58,886 nt of DNA from an uncultured Pseudomonadota bacterium (GTDB taxonomy: Bacteria; Pseudomonadota; Gammaproteobacteria; Methylococcales; Methylomonadaceae), in contig CAILJB010000090.1 of NCBI GenBank assembly GCA_903834465.1, forward strand, positions 1-58,886. The letters run 5' to 3'. The translations under genes and the position numbers were made by a program. Shown here in pieces: positions 37,269-44,055 of this stretch. Below the pieces are notes generated by a model. That model was not told where the DNA came from. It saw nothing but the letters and a program-made list of their open reading frames with translations, and did no database searches. The number at the start of each line of letters is the position of its first letter. Position 1 is the stretch's first letter.

Positions 37269-38024
37269 TTACGCTGAGAAATTAGACAACAATTCAAACG
37301 GCGCGGTTCTGCCTTCTGGAATTACCATCCGACCTTTTAATTTAATGTCGATGGGTTTTTCAGATAGCCAATCGATAGACGAATCAGACGTTAAAACCGC
37401 TTCCCATACTTTAATTTCAACGGGTTTTTCGTCAAAAACGTTAAAACCTTTCAAGTGAATAATGCCGCGAATCGACGATTGTGTGCCGCCTTCAACTTTA
37501 TCTGCGGTCACGGCGGCGTAGGTATAAGTGACTTTCAACGATTGCCCATCGGTAATTGCACTGGTAGGCAGAATAAAAATCTGTCCCGCCGCATAATCGA
37601 TGGTGTAATCGGTATCTTTGACATAGGTTGTCGAACCTGCGGAGTTTTTCACTGCAAAACCTGTTGCAGATACGTTCCGAAATGCCAAATCGACCCAGCC
37701 GCCTTTGGTTGCACTCACGACTTCATCGGTTGCACTGCCAGAGGCTTGCGAATACGCCGTGACCGTGCCTTGCAATGCCATCGCCAAGGCTTTTGGCGAG
37801 CATTTGTTGAACGCGAGCGTTAAATCTGACGGTGACGGGATAATTGCGGTCGCACGCGGCTGACCATAATTAGCCCGTCCTTTTGAAATTACGTCGAGCT
37901 GTTTGGAATTGAATTTGAATGAAAGTTCCCCCGCATTCAAATCCACAAAACCTTGATATTTACCGCCAACGAACCGATTAAAAAGTACGTCGCCAGCTAG
38001 CAAAATTCCTTCATCTACTGCCAT
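37269..38024 (-). CDS. Phage major tail tube protein
   Basis: This 251-residue protein has the N-terminal part of tail-tube proteins (LLAGDVLFNRFVGGKYQGFV, LDVISKGRANYGQPR). A stretch with the same Y.IDY..G.I motif as the large tail protein (DYTIDYAAGQIFILP) is followed by SLKVTYTYAA. It sits directly upstream of the tape-measure region, the expected position. A C-terminal block ends VIPEGRTAPFELLSNFSA. Confidence 0.75.
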   Translation of the reverse strand: MAVDEGILLAGDVLFNRFVGGKYQGFVDLNAGELSFKFNSKQLDVISKGRANYGQPRATAIIPSPSDLTLAFNKCSPKALAMALQGTVTAYSQASGSATDEVVSATKGGWVDLAFRNVSATGFAVKNSAGSTTYVKDTDYTIDYAAGQIFILPTSAITDGQSLKVTYTYAAVTADKVEGGTQSSIRGIIHLKGFNVFDEKPVEIKVWEAVLTSDSSIDWLSEKPIDIKLKGRMVIPEGRTAPFELLSNFSA

Positions 38025-38045
38025 GAGTTGTCCTCTGTGTGTTAG

Positions 38046-38486
38046 TTAAAATTGGGTGCTTTGAAAAATGAATTTTGTTTGAAAAACGTCACTCCAATAG
38101 GTGGTGAGGTTTCTGTAATAAGTGGCTCTGCCTGCCATGAATGCAACTTTTACCGTGGTGTTTGGAGCTTTCCAACCGCGTAAGGCTTGATGAATTTCTG
38201 CGCGAATTTGTTGCAGTTCGTTGTTATTTTCTGCCCCGCGTAAATCTTTGAAACTTTTCACGGCAACCACTACGCCGATTTGCCCCGTCATCTCTTGCGA
38301 ATAGCCACGCTGACCGAGTTTGCCGTTGGTGATTTCGCCACCGTGTTCATCCATTTGAATAATGAAGGCGTAAGGCGGCTGGATTGAAGTGGGCATTTCA
38401 ATGTCAAAGTCAGACACTACATAAACCTTCTTTTTCAGCAACGGGCATTCATCTTTGAGCCGTTCAACAAAGTCGTTAATGTCCAT
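38046..38486 (-). CDS. Mu gp37-like head-tail joining protein (DUF1834)
   Basis: This 146-residue protein has DUF1834-like sequence (DINDFVERLKDECPLLKKK, VVVAVKSFKDLRG, LQQIRAEIHQALRGWKAP). In Mu-like phages gp37 follows gp36, as here, and is assigned to head-tail connection or tail completion. It shares 1 bp with the upstream gene. Confidence 0.75.
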   Translation of the reverse strand: MDINDFVERLKDECPLLKKKVYVVSDFDIEMPTSIQPPYAFIIQMDEHGGEITNGKLGQRGYSQEMTGQIGVVVAVKSFKDLRGAENNNELQQIRAEIHQALRGWKAPNTTVKVAFMAGRATYYRNLTTYWSDVFQTKFIFQSTQF

Positions 38487-38923
38487 TACATTTTTGCCAA
38501 CAGCGCGTCGGTGAATGTTGGCAGTGGCGATGTCAGCATCGGTTTTTGCAAACCCACCGCAGGCGGCGCATCAAGTGGTGGTACGCCTAGCAGGGCGAGT
38601 AAAGACGATTTATGCAAATGCACCCGTTCAAAGAAATCAATCGCATCTTCGTAGGCTTGTCGAACTTGCGGAATTGCGCCGATGTCGTATAAATAAAACC
38701 GTGTCATGTCACACGCACAGCGCACGACATGAGAACTCGGTGTAGCAATCGGAAGTTCAATCAGCCCGACAAGATAGCTGTCAATTTTGGCGCAGGCATC
38801 CGCGATGGCTTGTTCTAAAATTGCCTCGTTAATGTCGCCACCGAGTTCGCCTGCCTTGTCCGATAATCCCGCAATCTCATCGCCCCAACCGCGAGCGATT
38901 AAGTCTTGTTTGGTGCAGTACAC
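38486..38923 (-). CDS. Mu gp36-like head completion protein (DUF1320)
   Basis: This 145-residue protein shows the DUF1320 pattern: MYCTKQDLIARGWGDEIAGL, DACAKIDSYLVGLIELPI, VRCACDMTRFYLYDIG. It is 1 bp downstream of the capsid gene. The family is a head-tail adaptor attached to the portal ring. Confidence 0.82.
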   Translation of the reverse strand: MYCTKQDLIARGWGDEIAGLSDKAGELGGDINEAILEQAIADACAKIDSYLVGLIELPIATPSSHVVRCACDMTRFYLYDIGAIPQVRQAYEDAIDFFERVHLHKSSLLALLGVPPLDAPPAVGLQKPMLTSPLPTFTDALLAKM

Positions 38924-38924
38924 G

Positions 38925-39908
38925 TTACGCTTCCGTCAATTTGATAATTGCCGCTGGGCGAGTACATAAATTGAGTGGATTCGATTGCGCTTCGATATTT
39001 ACGCCTTTGTTCATTTCCATCGGTTCAACTTTGGCGTAATACGGCACGCCGATGGTATTCACGGTTTCCCAATAATTCGCAGGCGCAAAGCGAGTGATAA
39101 ACAAATCGGTAACACCCATCGGCACGGCATAGGCTTCGTTGTCGGGAATTTTTACAACGGATGTGCCGCGATAACGTTCAAACGATAAGCCGCCGAATGA
39201 AATCGGATTGCGCGGGTCGTTGCGTAAATCCGCTGCCGCGTTCCAATTCAAAACCGTTTGTTTTAGCGCGTCATGTTCGATGAGGTTTTTCCAAAAGGTT
39301 GCCCCGCAATACACCTTGATGCCGCTAAATGCCAAACCATCGAGCGCGAGTTCAACAGCGTCGATGACTTCTTGAACTTTGATACGAACCTTGGTGGAAG
39401 CCGTGGTTAAACCCATATTGACGGTAGTTTGTGCAACGCCGAATTCGGTAAATAATGAGCTGACATTACCAGCGGCATCGTAGTAACTGCCCATAATCGC
39501 GGCTAATCGGTGCGACTCGATGGTGTATTCAATTTGCCGTTTCATTTTGGCAAGGCGTTCATCGCGCACAGTGTTGATTGCCATTGCCTGACTTTCAGAG
39601 CCAAAGGCACGCACGCCTTGGACTTCGTCCGCCATAATCGTTGCCCGTTCAGGTAAATGCGGCACTTTTAAGGTACGGATGTTGCGTTTATCGCCAAGCA
39701 CCACTTGTGGCGGGGCATTACGCGGTTGAACCGCGACTAATCCAACCGTTTTACCGTCTGATTCAATCGAAACGTCGAGCGTTGAAATGCCTGCACTTTG
39801 AAACAGTCCACTTTCAGCAATCACCGTTGGCGTGTACAAAATGTTGTTAATAGCAGCCGTGAGGCTGTTCAGCGTAAAGCCTTCGCCTTTAAAGGGATCA
39901 AGTAACAT
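38925..39908 (-). CDS. Major capsid protein (lambda gpE-like)
   Basis: This 327-residue protein matches the lambda gpE family: an N-terminal GEGFTLNSLTAAINNILYTP segment, VAVQPRNAPPQVV, VPHLPERATIMADEVQGVRA, ERLAKMKRQIEYTIESHRL, and a C-terminal PMEMNKGVNIEAQSNPL. HK97 fold is expected from the family. No cleavage site was identified, consistent with gpE. It is encoded right after the decoration protein. Confidence 0.88.
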   Translation of the reverse strand: MLLDPFKGEGFTLNSLTAAINNILYTPTVIAESGLFQSAGISTLDVSIESDGKTVGLVAVQPRNAPPQVVLGDKRNIRTLKVPHLPERATIMADEVQGVRAFGSESQAMAINTVRDERLAKMKRQIEYTIESHRLAAIMGSYYDAAGNVSSLFTEFGVAQTTVNMGLTTASTKVRIKVQEVIDAVELALDGLAFSGIKVYCGATFWKNLIEHDALKQTVLNWNAAADLRNDPRNPISFGGLSFERYRGTSVVKIPDNEAYAVPMGVTDLFITRFAPANYWETVNTIGVPYYAKVEPMEMNKGVNIEAQSNPLNLCTRPAAIIKLTEA

Positions 39909-39910
39909 GA

Positions 39911-40279
39911 TTAACTTCTCGTGATGATGTGTTGGGTTGCAAGGGCTGCAATCGCCGCTGCTTTGTTTGCCACGCTAATGCCTGATTTAAAAATCAACTT
40001 TGCTTCAGCCACTTCGGCAAGCCGTGTTAAGACGGTGCAAGCGGTGTCACCAGCCGAGGCATCGGTAGTGTTGTATAAAATGGCGGCGGCAACTTCGCTA
40101 CCATCGCTGGCGGCGTTGTTGTGCAGGGTGTATTTGCCCGATGCGGTGATTTTGCCCAGCACCGTGCCGACGTTGAGGTTTTGACCTGAGATTAAAACGC
40201 CCTTGTCGAGCGAGAGCGTTTCTTCATTTGATAACAAAAACTCTGCGCCATAAACGCCTTCGGTTTTTACGTTTGCCAT
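39911..40279 (-). CDS. Head decoration protein (lambda gpD-like)
   Basis: This 122-residue protein has a decoration-protein pattern: an N-terminal leader, LSLDKGVLISGQNLNVGTVL, AAILYNTTDASAGDTACTVL and a final KAAAIAALATQHIITRS. gpD trimers stabilise the expanded capsid shell. The gene pair D-E is in the same order as in lambda. It shares 1 bp with the protease gene upstream. Confidence 0.85.
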   Translation of the reverse strand: MANVKTEGVYGAEFLLSNEETLSLDKGVLISGQNLNVGTVLGKITASGKYTLHNNAASDGSEVAAAILYNTTDASAGDTACTVLTRLAEVAEAKLIFKSGISVANKAAAIAALATQHIITRS

Positions 40280-41178
40280 TATTTAGAACCTCGTGCATTC
40301 ATTTGGTGATAAATCGCAGTGGTATCAATCACAACGGGTGTGGTGGGCTGTTGCTCTGCGCCGTCGGTAGCTTGGGTGCTAAATAAATGCGCTGGCAGAT
40401 TGGGTTTTTGCGTGTCTTTTTGCGCTAGTAGCTCTTTTGACACTGCGGCAAATTGTTCAGTAGTGAAACTGAAATAGGGGGCTGCCGTGGTGTCGCTATA
40501 TTCCCGACCTAACGCGCTGAATAAATTTTTCACTTCGATTTCACGCGCTAATTTTTGTGCCACTTCTGCGTCGGCTTTAAATTGGCTGTTTTCGTTTTTA
40601 AGCCGTGCATTTTCGTCTTGCAGGGCTTTGATTTCATCTGGGGTCATGGTGGATTCCTGTGGTTTTTGCGTGGTGTTAAAAACGGTGACTTGGGTTTTAT
40701 CGTCTGCGCCCATGGTGACGAACGACACTTCACGAATGCGGTTTTGCTTGAGCAAAGTGATTTCGCCCGTGAACGATTGCCCGTTGATGGTGTGTTGTTG
40801 GTTGGAATTAAGATTTGCTGTTTCGGCGGGAAAGATACCGACGGAAAGTTGCCAGACAATGCCACGGTCAGCTTTGGTAGCGATGTCTTTAGCAACGGGG
40901 TCGATGTCAGCGAATAGCCGACCTGCGATTTCGATTTGCGTGCCGATAGACACGGTTTCGATTACGCCAATTGGCGAGCCGCTGTGGTTAAAAAGCAGCG
41001 GCAGAGGCGTTTCAGCTTGGGTGGAGGTTAAATCAAAGGCGACCGCTTTAAACCACGAGTGGTCAGTAATCACACCACCTGCATAGGCAACACCTGAAAA
41101 GGTGCGCTCGCCTTTTGCGGTGGGCTGTGACAGTTGAAAGTCAGCTAAAAAATGGAGAATTTGATTTTGTGTTTTCAT
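40279..41178 (-). CDS. Prohead protease / scaffold (Mu I-like)
   Basis: This protein of about 299 residues has a protease domain in its first half (LLFNHSGSPIGVIETVSIG, KDIATKADRGIVWQLSVGIF, ITLLKQNRIREVSFVTMGA) with a probable catalytic His in FNH. The second half is a coiled coil with Lys and Glu (KALQDENARLKNENSQF), probably acting as internal scaffold. ATG 41178 is preferred over an in-frame start at 41211 that lies inside a conserved promoter-like motif. The gene begins the head-shell transcription unit. Confidence 0.8.
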   Translation of the reverse strand: MKTQNQILHFLADFQLSQPTAKGERTFSGVAYAGGVITDHSWFKAVAFDLTSTQAETPLPLLFNHSGSPIGVIETVSIGTQIEIAGRLFADIDPVAKDIATKADRGIVWQLSVGIFPAETANLNSNQQHTINGQSFTGEITLLKQNRIREVSFVTMGADDKTQVTVFNTTQKPQESTMTPDEIKALQDENARLKNENSQFKADAEVAQKLAREIEVKNLFSALGREYSDTTAAPYFSFTTEQFAAVSKELLAQKDTQKPNLPAHLFSTQATDGAEQQPTTPVVIDTTAIYHQMNARGSK

Positions 41179-41210
41179 GCGCGTTAGATTGCCTACAGCG
41201 CAACGGAACA

Positions 41211-41243
41211 TCTAATCGCATGGTTTAGTAATTTAAGCGAAAA
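41211..41243 (-). promoter_or_regulatory. Late promoter-like motif, copy 1 (head unit)
   Basis: Plus-strand 41212-41231 reads CTAATCGCRTGGTTTAGTAA with R=A, followed 5 bp on by GCGAAA. It contains the inverted repeat CTAA-N9-TTAG. The motif ends 33 bp before the protease ATG on the minus strand. A second copy with one difference lies upstream of the holin gene. Confidence 0.55.
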
Positions 41244-41287
41244 TTAGCACATTTCGGTAAATAAAAGTGAATTTCAAAATTTACAAT

Positions 41288-41887
41288 TTAATTTATATCC
41301 CATATCTCTGATTGTAATTTAACAAATGCCTTGTTTATTAAATCTGATAATTCTTTCATTTCCTCGAAACATGGCTTCAATGAAGCTGCATTTTCGTTGA
41401 AATAAATTGCAAATTCTGATGGTTCAAATCGTCTTAAAACAATCGTGCCGTCTTTAGGTTTGTCAGGAGATACATGAACCTCAGTAATAGACGTTTTACC
41501 TACAAAACGTTTTTCTAGTATGCTTCCGAGACGTTCATCAAAATGTTCCCAATCATTTCTCACAACAACAGATGTAATGTTAGATATATTTGGATTATTT
41601 AGAAGTTCACAAAGTTTTTTACTTCTTATTTTTTTCTTTTCATCAGCTCTGCTTGGATTCAATATTCGGTAAATAGATGCCATTGCTGAAAGACAAACTA
41701 TACAGTCTGATACAATGTTCAGCGGTGATGCGTTTTTTTCCCCGTCATCAGTACATTCGTTGACAAGTTTCTTCCAATGCGCTGAAGCCCGCTCTAGTTT
41801 TTGAATGCAATTATTGAATAAATCACATTGAAGCTGGAGTTCTGATAAAAAAAGAACGGCATTGAAATTTTCGTTAGGTATAGGCAT
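41288..41887 (-). CDS. Hypothetical phage protein
   Basis: This 199-residue protein is helix-rich with no recognised family (FLSELQLQCDLFNNCIQKLE at the N-terminus, SPLNIVSDCIVCLSAMASIY in the middle). ATG 41887 is chosen over one 12 codons upstream because AAAGGG lies before it. It is the start of a group of four extra genes between the gpG-like gene and the protease, and probably an accessory gene. Confidence 0.6.
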   Translation of the reverse strand: MPIPNENFNAVLFLSELQLQCDLFNNCIQKLERASAHWKKLVNECTDDGEKNASPLNIVSDCIVCLSAMASIYRILNPSRADEKKKIRSKKLCELLNNPNISNITSVVVRNDWEHFDERLGSILEKRFVGKTSITEVHVSPDKPKDGTIVLRRFEPSEFAIYFNENAASLKPCFEEMKELSDLINKAFVKLQSEIWDIN

Positions 41888-41994
41888 GAAATAACCCTTT
41901 AAAATTATGATATGGAATTGCAATTTCGCTTGCAGTCATAATACGCGAAAGCAAGTTTTAATTTGCTTCCTTATAGATGATTCAAATGCTAATT

Positions 41995-42474
41995 CTAGAT
42001 TATTTCATTTGACATAAATGCTTGATAGCATTCATCGCTCACTTCAATTTCGTCGGGGATAAATTCACCCACATCACGTCCCATCATAAAACGCTGGGGC
42101 TGACCGTTGATATAGTAAGAATCGCCATGTCTGTTGAGTGGGATTGCATAAACAATCCAGTCACCCAAGCCGCCGAGATAACTAAAACCAACATCTTCTT
42201 CTTTGATAATAAAGCCAGCGTACTTTGGATGGTTGCTTTTATAAATTCCCGCGATGGGGCATTTTTTAGCACCATAAAACGGCGGTGTGTAATGTCCTTT
42301 TTCTGGATACCAATCTGGCTCGGCTTGCTTAGGCTGTGGGTCATCAACTTCAATCCAATCCACCACTTCGCCTTCTATTTCGCCATCGTGGTAAGGGCAT
42401 TCGATATATTTTTCCAAGCGTTCTTCAAGTGAGATATTGCCGCAGGTGCAGCAGGCAGGATTTCTAATTTTCAT
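41995..42474 (-). CDS. Cys-containing phage accessory protein
   Basis: The N-terminus of this 159-residue protein has CCTCGNISLEERLEKYIECP, a possible zinc-binding knot. The remainder includes PDWYPEKGHYTPPFYGAKKC and DWIVYAIPLNRHGDSYYING. No family is recognised. AAGGAAA is upstream of the ATG. The similar CTCHKIS...CPWC start of the gene at 42795 suggests a shared zinc-binding module. Confidence 0.55.
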   Translation of the reverse strand: MKIRNPACCTCGNISLEERLEKYIECPYHDGEIEGEVVDWIEVDDPQPKQAEPDWYPEKGHYTPPFYGAKKCPIAGIYKSNHPKYAGFIIKEEDVGFSYLGGLGDWIVYAIPLNRHGDSYYINGQPQRFMMGRDVGEFIPDEIEVSDECYQAFMSNEII

Positions 42475-42530
42475 GTTTTTGTTTCCTTCAAATTGTGTGG
42501 ACGAGGCAGTTAAGCCCCGCCGTTTGTTAT

Positions 42531-42737
42531 TTAGTTAATACCCCAGATTACAAAGCGTGGTTTATTTTGGTTGTTGTAATACATCTTGCCAGTTATCAAT
42601 CCCGCGAATTTCAAGTTTTCTGCTTGCGTTGCAGTAAGTTTTGATTCGCGTTGCGCTGCCGCGATGTCGTTGGTTTCTTTAAATGCCAAGATGAGCGATA
42701 AAAATTTGCGGTGTGTTGTGTCAGTTAAATTTTTCAT
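42531..42737 (-). CDS. Small phage accessory protein
   Basis: This 68-residue protein (MKNLTDTTHRKFLSLILAFK start, FVIWGIN end) has a central helix (DIAAAQRESKLTATQAENLK). No family is recognised. A GGAGAA ribosome binding site supports the start. It lies between two Cys-rich small genes. Confidence 0.5.
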   Translation of the reverse strand: MKNLTDTTHRKFLSLILAFKETNDIAAAQRESKLTATQAENLKFAGLITGKMYYNNQNKPRFVIWGIN

Positions 42738-42763
42738 GAATTTTTCTCCGATTTGTTGCGGTT

Positions 42764-42783
42764 GGCAGGGCTTTCGCCCCGCC
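42764..42783. other. GC-rich hairpin with tetraloop between accessory genes
   Basis: GGCAGGGC and GCCCCGCC pair over 8 bp (one G-T) around TTTC; on the minus strand the loop is GAAA. It lies between two small minus-strand genes and has no T-tract directly after. A related GCCCCGCC block appears near 42517. Confidence 0.5.
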
Positions 42784-42794
42784 GTATTTTGTTT

Positions 42795-43091
42795 TTAGAC
42801 GCTTCTTATCAAAAAATAGAATTCTTGTTTCGTGTACCCGTTGTCGTGAAACCTTGATAATACGTCGATGAGTTTTTTACCGCAGTCGTCAGTCCAAAAG
42901 GTTAAAAATCCGCCGCCTCTCATTCTGCTGTTGGCTCTAAATGTGAGTGTTGTGCCAGCTTTTTTGACTGGCGTTGTGTCTTTTCTTTCGCCGTCGCACC
43001 AAGGGCAGAAGTAATCAACGTTGTCGTTATAAACAAGGCGGTCTTGTTGGCTAATTTTGTGGCAGGTGCAGGGGATTTCTTTGATTGCCAT
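42795..43091 (-). CDS. Small zinc-ribbon-like phage protein
   Basis: This 98-residue protein has paired cysteines in CTCHKIS and CPWC within the first 33 residues, like a zinc ribbon. The C-terminal half (SRMRGGGFLTFWTDDCGKKL) is of unknown function. GAGAGAAA precedes the ATG. Nucleic-acid or protein binding is only a possibility. Confidence 0.55.
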   Translation of the reverse strand: MAIKEIPCTCHKISQQDRLVYNDNVDYFCPWCDGERKDTTPVKKAGTTLTFRANSRMRGGGFLTFWTDDCGKKLIDVLSRFHDNGYTKQEFYFLIRSV

Positions 43092-43211
43092 GATTTTTCT
43101 CTCTCAGGTTAATTGTTTGTTTTAAAAGGCTTTTTATGCCGTCTGGACACACATTAGCGTTCAATTTAAAATGACATCAAGTTAAGAAAATAAGTCGAAC
43201 ATCTAAAACGC

Positions 43212-43235
43212 GAAAAGCCCCGCAACACTGGGGCT
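43212..43235 (-). terminator. Terminator after the gpG-like gene
   Basis: AGCCCC (43216-43221) pairs with GGGGCT (43230-43235) around an 8-bp loop, followed on the minus strand by TTTT. It ends the packaging/portal transcription unit before the accessory genes. Confidence 0.6.
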
Positions 43236-43276
43236 ACAGGGCTTTGAAATAGTTTTTTAAGTACCGCACTCGCCAC

Positions 43277-43741
43277 TTACAAGTGCTGTTCAATATGCCG
43301 TTTAATAATTTCTACGATGTCTTTTTCCCATTGAGCTGGCAGTTTGTTGGTTGGCATAAACGGACGGGCAGGAATATCACCCCATAAATGCGGGAACTGG
43401 GCTTTTGTGCCGCCGAAATTCATCATGGCGGCTTGCGGGGCGTTTGTACCTACAACAACCGACTGCGCGGCGGCTTGGACAGAAAACGAATTTTTCAAAA
43501 TTCCTGTGTCGTTTAACGGTTGGTCAGAGTGATTACGTCGCCTTGAAATGGTGGTTGGCGACAAGGCTTTCCAATTCACACCGTCTGGCGATTTCATATC
43601 TCGAAACCCAAGCCGAATGTTGGTTGCCAAAACCTGCCCGATAGATTCCATAGCAGGTTGCATATCTGAAACCAGACCACCCAAAAAATCGAGGGCATTA
43701 TTTACCTGCTGGTTATCAACCTGAACGGTTAAGTCAGTCAT
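43277..43741 (-). CDS. Phage virion morphogenesis protein (Mu gpG family)
   Basis: This protein of about 154 residues matches gpG-type tail completion proteins: VDNQQVNNALDFLGGLVSDM, LATNIRLGFRDMKSPDGVNW, ISRRRNHSDQPLNDTGILKN, and FPHLWGDIPARPFMPTNKLP. The start at 43741 is supported by GAGGAGC upstream and a short overlap with the previous gene; the longer frame reads in the wrong phase through that gene. In Mu gpG helps terminate tails. Confidence 0.82.
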   Translation of the reverse strand: MTDLTVQVDNQQVNNALDFLGGLVSDMQPAMESIGQVLATNIRLGFRDMKSPDGVNWKALSPTTISRRRNHSDQPLNDTGILKNSFSVQAAAQSVVVGTNAPQAAMMNFGGTKAQFPHLWGDIPARPFMPTNKLPAQWEKDIVEIIKRHIEQHL

Positions 43742-44054
43742 CAAATAGCTCCTCGAACGTCTTGCCTTTGAACGCTCGCTCGAATTCGGCATCGATTTCG
43801 GCGGTGGTTGTAATCGGTGCATCAGTAAAAGTACCGACCAGTGGTTGCTTGTGAAACTTATCCTCGAAATGCCGAATCTCCTCGCGTGTCCAACCTTCGT
43901 AAGGATTGTGGTTCGGGTCATTCTTTAGTTCGATGTCTTTGAGAATTGATTCGTCAATTGGTTTCATCATTTCCTTGTATTCATCAAGCTCCATTCCCAA
44001 TGCTAGCGCATTTTCGATATTTTCTTTTTCTGTGCGTATTTGTATTTTTGTCAT
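43734..44054 (-). CDS. Small acidic phage protein
   Basis: This 106-residue protein (MTKIQIRTEKENIENALALG) has DELD- and EEIR-type acidic segments and no recognised family. It sits 1 bp after the MuF-ART gene and could be an immunity or chaperone partner for the toxin domain fused there; this is only a positional argument. Confidence 0.55.
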   Translation of the reverse strand: MTKIQIRTEKENIENALALGMELDEYKEMMKPIDESILKDIELKNDPNHNPYEGWTREEIRHFEDKFHKQPLVGTFTDAPITTTAEIDAEFERAFKGKTFEELFDD

Positions 44055-44055
44055 G

